Source of the DNA: Lacibacter cauensis
GTDB taxonomy: Bacteria > Bacteroidota > Bacteroidia > Chitinophagales > Chitinophagaceae
Direction of reading: 5' to 3'
DNA: 64,000 bases
NCBI RefSeq assembly: GCF_007830055.1
Contig: NZ_VLLE01000002.1
Span: forward strand, 879,953-943,952
A program made the translations under genes and the position numbers. Shown here piece after piece: positions 17,321 to 26,837 of this stretch (its first letter is position 1; each line of letters opens with the position of its first letter). Under the pieces are notes generated by a model that ran no database searches, had not been told where the DNA came from, and saw nothing but the letters and a program-made list of their open reading frames with translations.

Positions 17321-19444
17321 CTAAAACATTTTCTTCAACCCTTCCCACTTCACGTTCCACGCTTTCGGAAAACCAATATTGATTCCTTTGTCTGCATCTG
17401 CTCCTGTACACATCAAGGCAACCGCATTCAACACACCACCATTACCGGGCAGATAAATGGTTAAACGATCATCCTGGTAATTATGCCCGTTGATTAAATA
17501 CGTATTCGTTCTAACCGGCATCAGCAAGGTATTCACCGCTTCTTCGCCCATGTGCAAACGTGCAGCAGTCATCGCCATGAGTGGATAATCCCAACCCCAT
17601 GTTTCATTCCAGTCCCATTTTTCTAATACCGTGAAATAGGTTTTCTTCATCACAACGGTATCCAATCCGTTGGCAGCAGGAATAGTACTGTAAGCACCTA
17701 ATACTGCCGGATGATCGGTTAAATATTTCGAACCTTTTTCATAACAATCAGGTGTGTTGCCCGCTGCAAGATAAACACCATTGATCTGCGGCAATGGTGC
17801 AAGGTTATGGATGATCTCATCCCATTTCTTTTCTCTTGGCAAACCTGCACGTATACGCCATTGTTGCGCTACTTCCAAAGCCCAGCTCCAGTACGACAAT
17901 TCATAAGTTGGATTGAAAGTAGACACTGCATCAAAACATTCCTGTGCAGGAATTAATCCCTTACCGAGATTGTATTTTTTCGTAGCAGCGTTGTAAGACG
18001 GAAACGATGCCATAAAATCAGCCGTAGCAAACAACAGGTCTTTGTACTTATTCAACGTTTTGCTGTTGGGATTATGACGGTACAGCATCTCGGCCATATA
18101 AATAAAATGCGGTTGCTGCCAGATGAGGAATGCACCAACAGAAGAAGGTGCCTCATCACCATTATGATCGGTCATCTTTTGCCAGCGTACACCTTCAAAG
18201 CCCTGGCGTTGTGCAATGAGCTTTGCTTTTTCAGCAACGTTGAAATACCAGTCTAAACTTTTTTCCATCAGCTCAGGTCTGCCCCATTGTGCAAAATGCA
18301 CCGCATGCCACCAATGCATTTCCAGATGTGGCTTACCAAACCAGCTGTTATAGGTTAAACCTGTTTCCTGTGGCGGATAGGCGGAAGCACAATTCACTTT
18401 GGTGAGATATTGCGATAACACGACTCTCCGCTCCAGTTCAAATGCACGGGTATCTTTTGTTGCAGAAAAATCAACTGCACCTCCACTCATCCAGAATTTC
18501 TTCCACGTCAATTCACTGCTTTGTTTTGTTTTGAAAAAATTAGTGAGGGTTGTAACGGGTTTCTTTTCCGAAAAAATGAAACTGCATTCAAAGGCATCTT
18601 TTGCTGTTGGTTGCAAGACGAAATAATGGGCTCCTGTTTTTTTGATGCTGGCAGAAGAGGTCCAGTTTACATCCACATAGTAATTCGTTGTATCCAATGT
18701 GCGTTGGACGAGTGCAGCACCTTTGCTGGTTGTGAGAGTTGAACGATGTCGATCATCGCTCTTAAAATTATCACCCACATCTTTAAACTGTCCATTGGGA
18801 TAAGGAAAACGCATACGAATAGCAATGCGGTTACTGTTTAACAACGGCGATTCAATACGAAAGGAAACAGCATCATACTGTTGGTGTGCAGCAGTCGTCA
18901 CTTTTACCGGCACGCCTTCTACTGTAAACTGACTCGTGATGATCCCCGTCCATACATGCAGTTCCTGTTTGATCTGTTGAATATCGTTTGCTGTAGCCAG
19001 CGAACCATCTTTCCTTTTTATTTCCAATCCGATGTTTCCTAATTGCAAACGATGCGGATTCACACGGAAATAATCAACGGTCTTCCGGCCCAGCTCCGGT
19101 TCTTTCACCTGTACCGTGTAAGATATTTTCCGTCCTTCCAGGTCGTAGGTCTTTAAGGCGTCCTTTACATTTAAATTTTCTGTGTTGGGAAAACTATGCC
19201 AGCCCCATGCCGATTGTGTGCCCAGTGGAACACCTTTTGCATACGCTTCCGGAAAACTCTGCATACCGGTTGCATCTACAGTAAAAGCAAAATTGCCATT
19301 ACCTACAGTTAATGAAGCAAGCGAATCGATCTTATGCACCTTTACATTGTGGCGCTTCACCACTGCTTCACGGTTAATGGTTTGTGAGTGAACCACAGAG
19401 ACACAAAGAACACAGAGAAGAAAAGAAGAAAAAATCAATTTCAT
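17321..19444 (-). CDS. Six-hairpin glycosidase-like protein of unassigned family
   Basis: A 707-residue secreted protein. A beta-rich N-terminal domain (LASLTVGNGNFAFTVDATG, WGWHSFPN) precedes an (alpha/alpha)6-type catalytic region with LEMHWWHAVHFAQWGRPEL, FEGVRWQKMTDHNGDEAPSS, WKWD-type KWDWNETWGWDYPLMAMTAA and a C-terminal DDRLTIYLPGNGGVLNAVAL. The architecture recalls GH65/GH95-type enzymes, but I could not assign a family or the catalytic residues. The ATG at 19444 is preferred to the codon at 19480. The signal peptide core LLCVLCVSVVHS is encoded by an interspersed repeat. The neighbours GH2 and DUF4450 suggest action on a galactose-, arabinose- or rhamnose-bearing side chain. Confidence 0.7.
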   Translation of the reverse strand: MKLIFSSFLLCVLCVSVVHSQTINREAVVKRHNVKVHKIDSLASLTVGNGNFAFTVDATGMQSFPEAYAKGVPLGTQSAWGWHSFPNTENLNVKDALKTYDLEGRKISYTVQVKEPELGRKTVDYFRVNPHRLQLGNIGLEIKRKDGSLATANDIQQIKQELHVWTGIITSQFTVEGVPVKVTTAAHQQYDAVSFRIESPLLNSNRIAIRMRFPYPNGQFKDVGDNFKSDDRHRSTLTTSKGAALVQRTLDTTNYYVDVNWTSSASIKKTGAHYFVLQPTAKDAFECSFIFSEKKPVTTLTNFFKTKQSSELTWKKFWMSGGAVDFSATKDTRAFELERRVVLSQYLTKVNCASAYPPQETGLTYNSWFGKPHLEMHWWHAVHFAQWGRPELMEKSLDWYFNVAEKAKLIAQRQGFEGVRWQKMTDHNGDEAPSSVGAFLIWQQPHFIYMAEMLYRHNPNSKTLNKYKDLLFATADFMASFPSYNAATKKYNLGKGLIPAQECFDAVSTFNPTYELSYWSWALEVAQQWRIRAGLPREKKWDEIIHNLAPLPQINGVYLAAGNTPDCYEKGSKYLTDHPAVLGAYSTIPAANGLDTVVMKKTYFTVLEKWDWNETWGWDYPLMAMTAARLHMGEEAVNTLLMPVRTNTYLINGHNYQDDRLTIYLPGNGGVLNAVALMCTGADADKGINIGFPKAWNVKWEGLKKMF
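19390..19426. repeat. TCTCTGTGGTT repeat, coding copy in a signal peptide
   Basis: On the minus strand, CTTCTCTGTGTTCTTTGTG is followed by TCTCTGTGGTTCAC. It encodes residues LLCVLCVSVVHS of the signal peptide. An inverted copy is at 19485-19512, with others at 42801-42836 and 49253-49290. Confidence 0.75.
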
Positions 19445-19484
19445 TTTAGGAGTTTTTATTTCCACAAAAACACTCAACACAAAA

Positions 19485-19512
19485 TAACTCTGTGCCTCTG
19501 TGTCTCTGTGGT
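19485..19512. repeat. TCTCTGTGGTT repeat, non-coding inverted copy
   Basis: The plus strand reads AACTCTGTGCCTCTGTG then TCTCTGTGGT, the reverse complement of the coding copy at 19390-19426. The start codon of the six-hairpin gene lies in the loop between the two arms, so the mRNA leader may fold over it. Confidence 0.7.
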
Positions 19513-19518
19513 AAAAAA

Positions 19519-22389
19519 TCAGAATACATTATCAACCGCCGGGCGACTATAATTCTCTTTCGAATCCGTTGTCTTTGGCAGTCCGAAATAAAAATACAAG
19601 GTGCGTTTCTTACTGCCACTCACATGATTCAGTTCACTCATCGGTCCGTACACTCTGGTGTTCGTTGTTAATCCGGTTGCCAGTTTGGTGCCGATGGGCG
19701 GAATACAATCAAGGAACGAAATATTCCCCACCGGAATTTCGGGATGTGGTTTCGCTGCTGCACTCAATGCATAAAAATCAAAGAGACGAACGAACAAACC
19801 ATTATCCGGTGAAGCAATGTACAGCTTCCCTTCAACCGTATTCAACTCCATCCAGGTTACATCACCATAATAACCTTTAAACTCCGGATATACCACCGGC
19901 GAATAACCCGTGTGCGTATTGTTGTATAAATTCTGCCACACATTCACAGGTGTACCGGCCATGCGGTTCTTCCACTGCCGCACCGGACCCTTGCCCAGCC
20001 ATCTCGACGAAATCACATAATTCTCCGGGTAGTTGAAACTGATACCGGTAAACGGCGCATCGCCCGTTACAGCATATTCGTATTCCATCGTTGTCCAGCC
20101 GCTTGCATTCATCTTCCATTTTACAAAATGCAGATCGCCGCTGTACATAAACTCAACCACTGCATTATTCCCTTCTTTGTATGTTTTGGATGAAACGACG
20201 CTTGCAGTTCCTTTCACTAATACAGGACCGTTATTAAAAGAAAGCACATAATCGTTACTTGAATTTTTTGTGGTAACCAGGTTGCCCGATTTTTTATCAA
20301 GCACTATGGTTACATCACCACCGGTAATGCTATAGACGGTATCGGTTTCCTTCACCGTTGCTTCATCATTCTTTACTGTAACAAATCCGTTCAACTGCAA
20401 TTGTTTTGTTTTGATCTCGCTTGTCCATTTGTAGATTTCTTTACCATAAGGATCACGGGCAACAATAATCAGTGCATCATAGTTCTTGTAGTCAGCAGGT
20501 AATTGCAGTTGCAATGTTCCTTGTTTTGTTGCAGCAATATCAGGTGCAGTGATCGTTCCTTTTTGTTTCACGATGTAACCATCAAAACGATCAAAGGGTT
20601 TGCTAAAATCAACCAATGCCCAATAGAAAGTACATTGTTTGGTATTGGTGAAATGAAAACGGTTATCGAGTTCAATGCTGCCGTTGAATGTTGAAGGTAA
20701 TTGCGCAGGAAGTTTTAATTGAATGGGTGAAAAGATCTCCCGCAATGCATAATAGCTGCCTTCTTTTTCACGGTGCGGACCAAGAATACCATCGTTGGCA
20801 TTCAGTCCGTTTGCATCCAGTACATTGTTGAGATCGGTACGCACCACAGCTTCATCCACCAACGCCCAGATGAACACACCACCACTTCTTTGCGAACGCC
20901 AGTGCAGGTTCCAGAAATCTTCCATCGCTGCACCACCACCACCATCGTCCTGTGCATGCAGCATTTCGGTGGGCATATAGATCAGCGAATCGTTCAATAT
21001 TTTTTCGGTGCTGTAATAATCTTCGTAGTGATTGCAATCAATACCGTTAATGGCATTGCCCGGACGGTGATGCGCATGAATCACTGTTCTGTTCGAAAAA
21101 TCATATTGCGCATAATCATCCACCAGTTCTTTGTTATGTCCGCCTTCGTTGCCGTTGCTCCAGAAAACAATGGAAGGATGATTGAGGTCACGCAACACCA
21201 TTTCTTTTACCAATGGTGCACCGGCTTGGGTGCTGTAGGCTTTTTGCCAACCGGCCAGTTCGTCAATCACATAAATGCCCAACGAATCACACAACTGCAG
21301 AAAATAGTTATCGGGTGGATAATGACTGCAACGCACCGCATTCATGTTCATTTCTTTTAACAGCAACACATCAGCAAGTTCCTGTTCCTTACTCAGACTC
21401 CTTGCTGTTTCCGGCCAGAAACAATGCCGGTTCACACCTTTAAATTTTACCTGTGTGCCATTGATGTAAATACCTTGCCCTCGACGCACTTCAATGGTGC
21501 GGAAACCAAACTTTTCACTGAGTTCATATAATTTTTTACCTGCTGCATCCTGCAACACAACCGTTGCCGTGTACAGGTTGGGTGTTTCCGATGTCCATGA
21601 TTGACTGTTGGCAACCGTGCTGTTCACAATCACATGATCCGCTGTTTTTGCAAGCGGCGTTTTAACTGTTGCCACTACTTTTTTATTGGCATCGGTAATA
21701 GTTGTAACGATCGTAGCGTTTTGTGTAAGTCCTTTTGCAGATACCTTCATGGCAAAGCTGCCACCGTGTTTGGCATCAATACCCACATAGTCGATATACT
21801 GTTTGGGTGTTGCTTCTAAAAACACCGGACGGAAAATACCACCGAACACCCAGTAGTCAGCAAGGCGTTCTGCATTGTTCACACTGGCATCGCTGCTCAT
21901 TTTACTTACGGTTACTTCCAGCGTATTGGGCTTGTCGTAATTGAGCAAAGAACTAATATCATACTTAAACCGATAGAATGCACCTTTGTGAATTTCTCCT
22001 GCGCTCTTCCCATTAATTTTTACTTCGGTATCCGTCATGCTGCCATCAAATACAAGGTGGATGTTCTTTCCCTTCCATGCAGCAGGAACTTTGAATTGGT
22101 ATTTATACATTCCCTTCTCATCATAAAAGCGAAAATTCTTGCCGTTGGTTTTGTAATCACGGCCATAGTTGTAATTACCAAAACCCTGCTGCTCCCAGCA
22201 ACTCGGCACCTGTATCTTTTTCCATTCGCCGCTGTTTCGACCGGCTGTACAAAAGAAATCCCATTGTACGGTGTGTGCAGCATCGGTACCGGAGAGGAAT
22301 TGAATTTGTTTTGTCTGCGAATGCAAAGAAGTTAGGAGTAAAAAGTTAAGTGTTACGAGTAATCCAACTTTGAAAATCTGCTTCATCAT
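19519..22389 (-). CDS. Beta-galactosidase-like glycoside hydrolase, GH2 family
   Basis: A 956-residue secreted GH2 enzyme with signal peptide MKQIFKVGLLVTLNFLLLTS. The N-terminal sugar-binding jelly roll (IQVPSCWEQQGFGNYNYG) and an Ig-like domain precede the TIM barrel, with FKGVNRHCFWPETAR, MNMNAVRCSHYPPDNYF and IVFWSNGNEGGHN near residue 415 carrying the acid/base Glu. The TEMLHAQ block near 465 likely contains the nucleophile. A large C-terminal beta-sandwich follows, as in LacZ-type enzymes. Likely substrates are beta-galactosides in rhamnogalacturonan or arabinogalactan side chains; beta-glucuronidase activity is an alternative given the GH115 upstream. Confidence 0.88.
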   Translation of the reverse strand: MMKQIFKVGLLVTLNFLLLTSLHSQTKQIQFLSGTDAAHTVQWDFFCTAGRNSGEWKKIQVPSCWEQQGFGNYNYGRDYKTNGKNFRFYDEKGMYKYQFKVPAAWKGKNIHLVFDGSMTDTEVKINGKSAGEIHKGAFYRFKYDISSLLNYDKPNTLEVTVSKMSSDASVNNAERLADYWVFGGIFRPVFLEATPKQYIDYVGIDAKHGGSFAMKVSAKGLTQNATIVTTITDANKKVVATVKTPLAKTADHVIVNSTVANSQSWTSETPNLYTATVVLQDAAGKKLYELSEKFGFRTIEVRRGQGIYINGTQVKFKGVNRHCFWPETARSLSKEQELADVLLLKEMNMNAVRCSHYPPDNYFLQLCDSLGIYVIDELAGWQKAYSTQAGAPLVKEMVLRDLNHPSIVFWSNGNEGGHNKELVDDYAQYDFSNRTVIHAHHRPGNAINGIDCNHYEDYYSTEKILNDSLIYMPTEMLHAQDDGGGGAAMEDFWNLHWRSQRSGGVFIWALVDEAVVRTDLNNVLDANGLNANDGILGPHREKEGSYYALREIFSPIQLKLPAQLPSTFNGSIELDNRFHFTNTKQCTFYWALVDFSKPFDRFDGYIVKQKGTITAPDIAATKQGTLQLQLPADYKNYDALIIVARDPYGKEIYKWTSEIKTKQLQLNGFVTVKNDEATVKETDTVYSITGGDVTIVLDKKSGNLVTTKNSSNDYVLSFNNGPVLVKGTASVVSSKTYKEGNNAVVEFMYSGDLHFVKWKMNASGWTTMEYEYAVTGDAPFTGISFNYPENYVISSRWLGKGPVRQWKNRMAGTPVNVWQNLYNNTHTGYSPVVYPEFKGYYGDVTWMELNTVEGKLYIASPDNGLFVRLFDFYALSAAAKPHPEIPVGNISFLDCIPPIGTKLATGLTTNTRVYGPMSELNHVSGSKKRTLYFYFGLPKTTDSKENYSRPAVDNVF

Positions 22390-22452
22390 ATAATTTTATC
22401 AACTTTTGTTTTAGTTAACCTACCCTGTTCTAACTGTTCGATGGTTAACAGC

Positions 22453-22482
22453 TTGCAGCCCCTCCAGGCAGGGGATTAACAT
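22453..22482. repeat. CCCCTCC..AGGGGATT hairpin repeat, copy 1
   Basis: A short hairpin (GCCCCTCCAGGCAGGGGATT) in the 127-bp gap between GH115 and GH2. A relative is at 49411-49436. Just downstream, near 22512-22530, is a CTACTCACTACTCATT copy of the low-complexity family. Confidence 0.55.
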
Positions 22483-22516
22483 CCAGCTATTATAAAAAAT
22501 TTACTTACACGGCCCC

Positions 22517-24916
22517 CTACTCACTACTCATTACCTTCACCTGGTCAACAATCACCCCTTCATCAACCGCTGTTATCTTCACCACATGTTTCCCATTTTT
22601 GCCAATAGCATGTGTTGTTGTTCGGTTCGCCTGATTGGTCAACACATTTTGTTTCCATTCTTCACTTCTGCCCTGTGTGGCGTAATCAACTGTTTGTACA
22701 GGCCCATCATCCACTTGTATGCTGTAACGGATTTTTGTTCCTTCAACAGGATGATGTGGTGCTAACGCCAGCACAATTTTTGCTGAATCGGCAGTACTTG
22801 TAAACGTATATGTAACAGCACTTCCTTTTGCTACACTCACCGCTCCACGCTGATAACCCATGCCATGTGCCAATGGTTTTTGTCCGTAGAATGTTTGATA
22901 ACCTGTTCCGTTGAAAACACATAATGGCTTTGCAGTTTGTACCAATGGTTTGTCGATTATTTGCCGATCCGCTTTATCAAACACCGCCAGTTTTCTTGGC
23001 TTCATATCCATCATGTACTTCCACTTACCATTTGCAAGACTGTTGTACCTGTTTGTGAATGCAACAACGCTATCATAAGCAGCATCACTCAATGCCCATG
23101 ATCCTTTGTTATGTCTTGCCAGTTGTGCATACAACAACTTCCGGTTGATCGCTGCTGCGCCTCTCACCGGGTATTCAATCAATTGAAACCAGCTATCCTG
23201 TTTTGTTGATGACATGCGTTTCGTTAACTGCACAATCTTCGTATCAATTGCTGCATATTCTTTCAAACGTTGGTTGATCTCCTCTTCGCTCCATGGTAAA
23301 TCCGTTACAACTTTATATTTCGGATCACTTTCTTCTGTTCGTGTAGCGCCCATAAATTCAGGTTTACGGATATAGGCCAGGCGATAGTACTCATTCATCA
23401 CCGCAACAAGATCCTTTGCATTTGCTGTTCCAAATTCTCTTGTAAGCCAGTTATGCAAATGCTGCTCTAAGCCTTTTTGATTGTTTGCAATGGAATCAAT
23501 GTTCCATGCCATATCTAAAAACAATTCAGTTAAGTACTCACCTGGTTTTATATCACCCACATTTACGATCCACATATTTCTTGCACCTTTATCATACGCC
23601 ATCCGCATTTGCGTATACATCTGCGCCGGATGTGTGCTGCTCAGCCACAGATAATCATGCGGCCTTCCCCAATACGAAAGATGATAGTACACACCGTTGC
23701 CACCTGTTTGAGTCCGTTCTTTTTCATTGGGGAAATGCCTGATGTAGCCATAGTTATCATCGCACCAAACAAGTGTTACATCCTGCGGCACTTCAAATCC
23801 TGCATCATAAATATCCTGCACTTCTTTGTAGGGAATGAATGCCTGTGGAACTTTTGTAATGTCAGGATTATTATGCTTCGCCAGCATTTCCCGTTGCTCT
23901 TTCACAGCTTTATCCAACAAAAGCTTTTGCTCCTGTAACGTATTTGCGCCAAGCATTTTACTATCGTGCACACCACGTATGCCCAATGTATAAAAGGCGT
24001 TCAATCCTTTGCTTTGTATCACCCGTTCTTCCCAATAGTTGTAGATCGTATCATGGTTGGTAATGAAATTAAACTCGCCCATTGTCTTTTCTTTCCATTC
24101 ATCCACGTTATTACGCAACATCGGTTCTGCATGCGAACTGCCAACAACAATAGCATAATCCGTTGCCATTTGTGCATTACCAGGATAATGAAAGAATGCT
24201 TTTGTTGAAGGATGCATGGCAGGCCAGATCATGTTAGCACGCAAGCGAAGTAACAATTCAAAAATTTTGGCGTAGGTTTTGGGGCCTATATCGCCCGTTT
24301 CAGGTTCAAATGTTTTGGCGGCCCATGGTTGCAATCCCCAATCTTCATCGTTCAAAAAAATACCACGATACTTGACCGTTGGTTCTTTCGATAAATAACT
24401 ACCGGAAACGTACAACTGCTTTTTCTTTTGTGGCGTTACATCTGCCCACCAAACCCATGGCGATACGCCCATAGCTCTCGATAAATGAAAAATACCAAAG
24501 GCAGTTCCTCTTGGATCGCTGCCGGCAATGATTAATTTATTGGGAGCAATTACTTTGATAAGAAAACGTTCCCATTTATGCAGAATGGAACGTACATCAA
24601 TCCGTTTTTCTTTTATCAATTGATCAATGTGTTTTGACTGACCAATGGTGCCCGCAATAACCTGCATAGCATTGCCCCTCTTGTTCAGCTGCATGGTTTT
24701 ACCCGAAATCAATTCCACATCCGCAATGAATGCTTCTGCAGCAATATGCACCACTTTGGCATCCTGCTCATCAATTAAAATGCCAGCAACAGTAGACGAT
24801 GTAAATAAGGGAAAAGAAGATGGATGATGAGCAACCGAAAGTGCATTGGTTTGTGCCCTGCAAATCGTTACAAGAAAAAACAAACAGCAGAATAAAGGCT
24901 TAAACATCTTCAGCAT
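22517..24916 (-). CDS. Alpha-glucuronidase-like glycoside hydrolase, GH115 family
   Basis: A 799-residue secreted protein. GH115 signatures include FGIFHLSRAMGVSPWVWWAD, VKYRGIFLNDEDWGLQPWA near residue 185, LLRLRANMIWPAMHPST, VVGSSHAEPMLRNNVDEW and WCDDNYGYIRHFP. A C-terminal beta domain (GAVSVAKGSAVTYTF onward) is typical. GH115 enzymes remove 4-O-methylglucuronic or glucuronic acid from glucuronoxylan and arabinogalactan. ATG at 24916 (MLKMFKPLFCCLFF) and at 24907 both give a signal peptide; the reading to 24955 adds polar residues and is rejected. It is the first gene of a six-gene operon and lies 52 bp from a direct-repeat site. Confidence 0.93.
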   Translation of the reverse strand: MLKMFKPLFCCLFFLVTICRAQTNALSVAHHPSSFPLFTSSTVAGILIDEQDAKVVHIAAEAFIADVELISGKTMQLNKRGNAMQVIAGTIGQSKHIDQLIKEKRIDVRSILHKWERFLIKVIAPNKLIIAGSDPRGTAFGIFHLSRAMGVSPWVWWADVTPQKKKQLYVSGSYLSKEPTVKYRGIFLNDEDWGLQPWAAKTFEPETGDIGPKTYAKIFELLLRLRANMIWPAMHPSTKAFFHYPGNAQMATDYAIVVGSSHAEPMLRNNVDEWKEKTMGEFNFITNHDTIYNYWEERVIQSKGLNAFYTLGIRGVHDSKMLGANTLQEQKLLLDKAVKEQREMLAKHNNPDITKVPQAFIPYKEVQDIYDAGFEVPQDVTLVWCDDNYGYIRHFPNEKERTQTGGNGVYYHLSYWGRPHDYLWLSSTHPAQMYTQMRMAYDKGARNMWIVNVGDIKPGEYLTELFLDMAWNIDSIANNQKGLEQHLHNWLTREFGTANAKDLVAVMNEYYRLAYIRKPEFMGATRTEESDPKYKVVTDLPWSEEEINQRLKEYAAIDTKIVQLTKRMSSTKQDSWFQLIEYPVRGAAAINRKLLYAQLARHNKGSWALSDAAYDSVVAFTNRYNSLANGKWKYMMDMKPRKLAVFDKADRQIIDKPLVQTAKPLCVFNGTGYQTFYGQKPLAHGMGYQRGAVSVAKGSAVTYTFTSTADSAKIVLALAPHHPVEGTKIRYSIQVDDGPVQTVDYATQGRSEEWKQNVLTNQANRTTTHAIGKNGKHVVKITAVDEGVIVDQVKVMSSE

Positions 24917-24939
24917 ACACAATCGTTTGAAACAGCTTG

Positions 24940-24947
24940 TAAATTTA
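24940..24947 (-). promoter_or_regulatory. Probable -7 element of the GH115 operon
   Basis: TAAATTTA, seven of eight positions of TAnnTTTG, 21 bp downstream of the direct repeat and 24 bp before the ATG at 24916. Confidence 0.45.
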
Positions 24948-24967
24948 ACGCTCATGCCAGCTAAGCT

Positions 24968-24983
24968 ATCCTGCGGTGTCCTG
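24968..24983 (-). promoter_or_regulatory. CAGGAC-N4-CAGGAT direct repeat, site 2
   Basis: The minus strand reads CAGGACACCGCAGGAT: two near-identical words ten bases apart, one base different from sites 1, 3 and 4. It sits upstream of the GH115 operon with the same distance to the -7 element as the other sites. Confidence 0.65.
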
Positions 24984-25042
24984 CATGCTGTTTCTGCAGT
25001 ATATATAACCTGAATGCCATATTTTAACAGCTGAAGAATTGG

Positions 25043-25081
25043 AAAAAACGGAACTCCTGCTTACAAATAACTCCGTCTTTT
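25043..25081 (-). terminator. Rho-independent terminator after the GH29 gene
   Basis: On the minus strand AAAAGACGGA pairs with TCCGTTTTTT (one G-T pair) around a 19-base loop, ending in a T run just after the fucosidase stop codon at 25090. It separates GH29 from the GH115 promoter region. Confidence 0.7.
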
Positions 25082-25089
25082 CTTTCGTA

Positions 25090-26622
25090 TTAATCAAGCG
25101 TTAGCCCTTCTAGTTTAAATACCCACGCATGTTCTCCGGGCTTCGTTTGCGGTTGCTGTATCGTAATACCCTTTTCGGTTTGTGTAAAATTGATTTTTTC
25201 AGCAGCGCCTAACAAGGTTACTTTTTTAACGGCACCCCATTTTTCCGGTTGCGGCCACTCGATGTTGATTGTAGAAGAAGGCCACTGCAGTAACAAGGCA
25301 TATAACGTATTTCCTTTACGTGTAAAACGTACCTGCCCTGCTCCTGCAAAATGCCAGGCACGGGTATCGTAAATACCTTCGCCATTTTGTTGTAACCATT
25401 TACCAACTCCCAGCAGAATATCTTTTTGTTCTTGAGGTATTGTGCCATCGGCCCTTGGCGAAATATTGAGCATATAATTACCATTGCGTGCAACATTTTC
25501 AATTAACCTGCGAATAATTGTGGCTGCATTTGTAAGCTTCATGCCTTCTACATAACCAAACTTCTCACCGATCGGATCATCTACCTGCCACACATAATTG
25601 GTTAACTCTTTTGGTGCTCGTCCCTGCCGTTCAAAATCTTTAATACTTCCTTCTAAATAAGCATCGCTTTTTGTGCTGATGGAGACCGGCTTCTTCCATT
25701 GTGCAGCACGGTTGTAATAATAAGCTGCAAAACGAAGCTTTACCGAATCGAGCATGCGGCTGTTTACGCCATTGTCAAACCAAAACATATCGGGCTGGTA
25801 CTTATCTACCAGCTCCTGGCAACGCATCAGCCATTCTTCTAAAAACGGAACACTCTGATACGCTTTCTGCTGATCTTCGATTACTTCTTCACCTGGTTTT
25901 TTTTCTGTGCGTTGTGGTGGTACCTGTGGCGGACCATAAAAATCGCTGTAGGCAGGATCAAATAAATCGGTTTTAATTTTTAGCTGCGGATACATAAAAT
26001 CCCAATGTTCCATCCGGTGATTCGATACCCCAAACTTCAATCCTTCTTTACGTACCGCTTTACCCAACTCACCAATAAAATCAATACGTGGTCCCATATC
26101 CTTCGCATCCCATTTAGTGAGCGCACTTTCGTACATCGCAAAACCATCGTGATGTTCGGCAGTGGGTATTACATAACGGGCGCCTGCGGCTTTAAACAAT
26201 GCGGCCCACTCTTCCGCCTTGAACTGTTCCATTTTAAACAACGGAATCAAATCTTTATATCCGAATTGGTGAACCGGACCAAACTTTGCTTCGTGCCATT
26301 TGCGTACTCCATCATTACTATACATGTGGCGGGGATACCATTCGCTGGCGTGTGCCGCTACCGTGTATACTCCATAGTGAATAAAAATGCCAAACTTGCC
26401 ATTCAAAAACCAGTCGGGTACTTTGTAGTTGTCTTTAATGGATTGCCAAGAGGGCTTGTAGGGGCCTTTCGGTATATCCTTGGCCTTACCACCCGGTAAC
26501 TGCAGCGTTACACGTGGTACAACAGGCTGTGTAAAAGAAGTGCGTACACTATCGGCAGTTTGCGCAGAGGCGTGTATAAATGAAACTGCAAAAATTATAC
26601 AGCTTACAGCAAATCGTTTCAT
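25090..26622 (-). CDS. Alpha-L-fucosidase, GH29 family
   Basis: A 510-residue secreted enzyme (signal peptide MKRFAVSCIIFAVSFIHAS). GH29 signatures are WFLNGKFGIFIHYGVYTVAA, SEWYPRHMY, YVIPTAEHHDGFAMYES, KFGVSNHRMEHWDFM and the nucleophile Asp in DMFWFDNG near residue 280; NGNYMLNISPRADGTIP closes the barrel. A small C-terminal beta domain follows. It would release alpha-linked L-fucose (or galactose) from pectin or arabinogalactan side chains. It is a single-gene unit with its own promoter containing a direct-repeat site and its own terminator. Confidence 0.93.
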   Translation of the reverse strand: MKRFAVSCIIFAVSFIHASAQTADSVRTSFTQPVVPRVTLQLPGGKAKDIPKGPYKPSWQSIKDNYKVPDWFLNGKFGIFIHYGVYTVAAHASEWYPRHMYSNDGVRKWHEAKFGPVHQFGYKDLIPLFKMEQFKAEEWAALFKAAGARYVIPTAEHHDGFAMYESALTKWDAKDMGPRIDFIGELGKAVRKEGLKFGVSNHRMEHWDFMYPQLKIKTDLFDPAYSDFYGPPQVPPQRTEKKPGEEVIEDQQKAYQSVPFLEEWLMRCQELVDKYQPDMFWFDNGVNSRMLDSVKLRFAAYYYNRAAQWKKPVSISTKSDAYLEGSIKDFERQGRAPKELTNYVWQVDDPIGEKFGYVEGMKLTNAATIIRRLIENVARNGNYMLNISPRADGTIPQEQKDILLGVGKWLQQNGEGIYDTRAWHFAGAGQVRFTRKGNTLYALLLQWPSSTINIEWPQPEKWGAVKKVTLLGAAEKINFTQTEKGITIQQPQTKPGEHAWVFKLEGLTLD

Positions 26623-26639
26623 GGCAATTGTTTAAAGCA

Positions 26640-26647
26640 GTAAACTA
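26640..26647 (-). promoter_or_regulatory. Possible -7 element of the GH29 gene
   Basis: The minus strand reads TAGTTTAC, a six-of-eight match to TAnnTTTG, 22 bp from the direct repeat and 18 bp before the ATG. Confidence 0.35.
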
Positions 26648-26668
26648 CTTTGAGAAAGCGGTAATACC

Positions 26669-26684
26669 ATCCTGTTGCATCCTG
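26669..26684 (-). promoter_or_regulatory. CAGGAT-N4-CAGGAT direct repeat, site 3
   Basis: Two exact CAGGAT words ten bases apart on the minus strand, 47 bp upstream of the GH29 start codon. Confidence 0.65.
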
Positions 26685-26837
26685 AAGCTCGCAAGATTAT
26701 GCGCCCCCCTGAATTTAATGACAATAACAGGCATATAGTTTTGTAATAAAGCAGAGTTACGAATAAAAATACCCTGAAAACGGTATAGTTGCTGCACTTT
26801 TGTGCTACTAATTTACCTGCTTAATAAACAACGCTGC

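Noticed and set aside
20773-21360. A 195-codon open frame on the plus strand
   Set aside because: It is antisense to the GH2 catalytic domain and has no family or start-site support.
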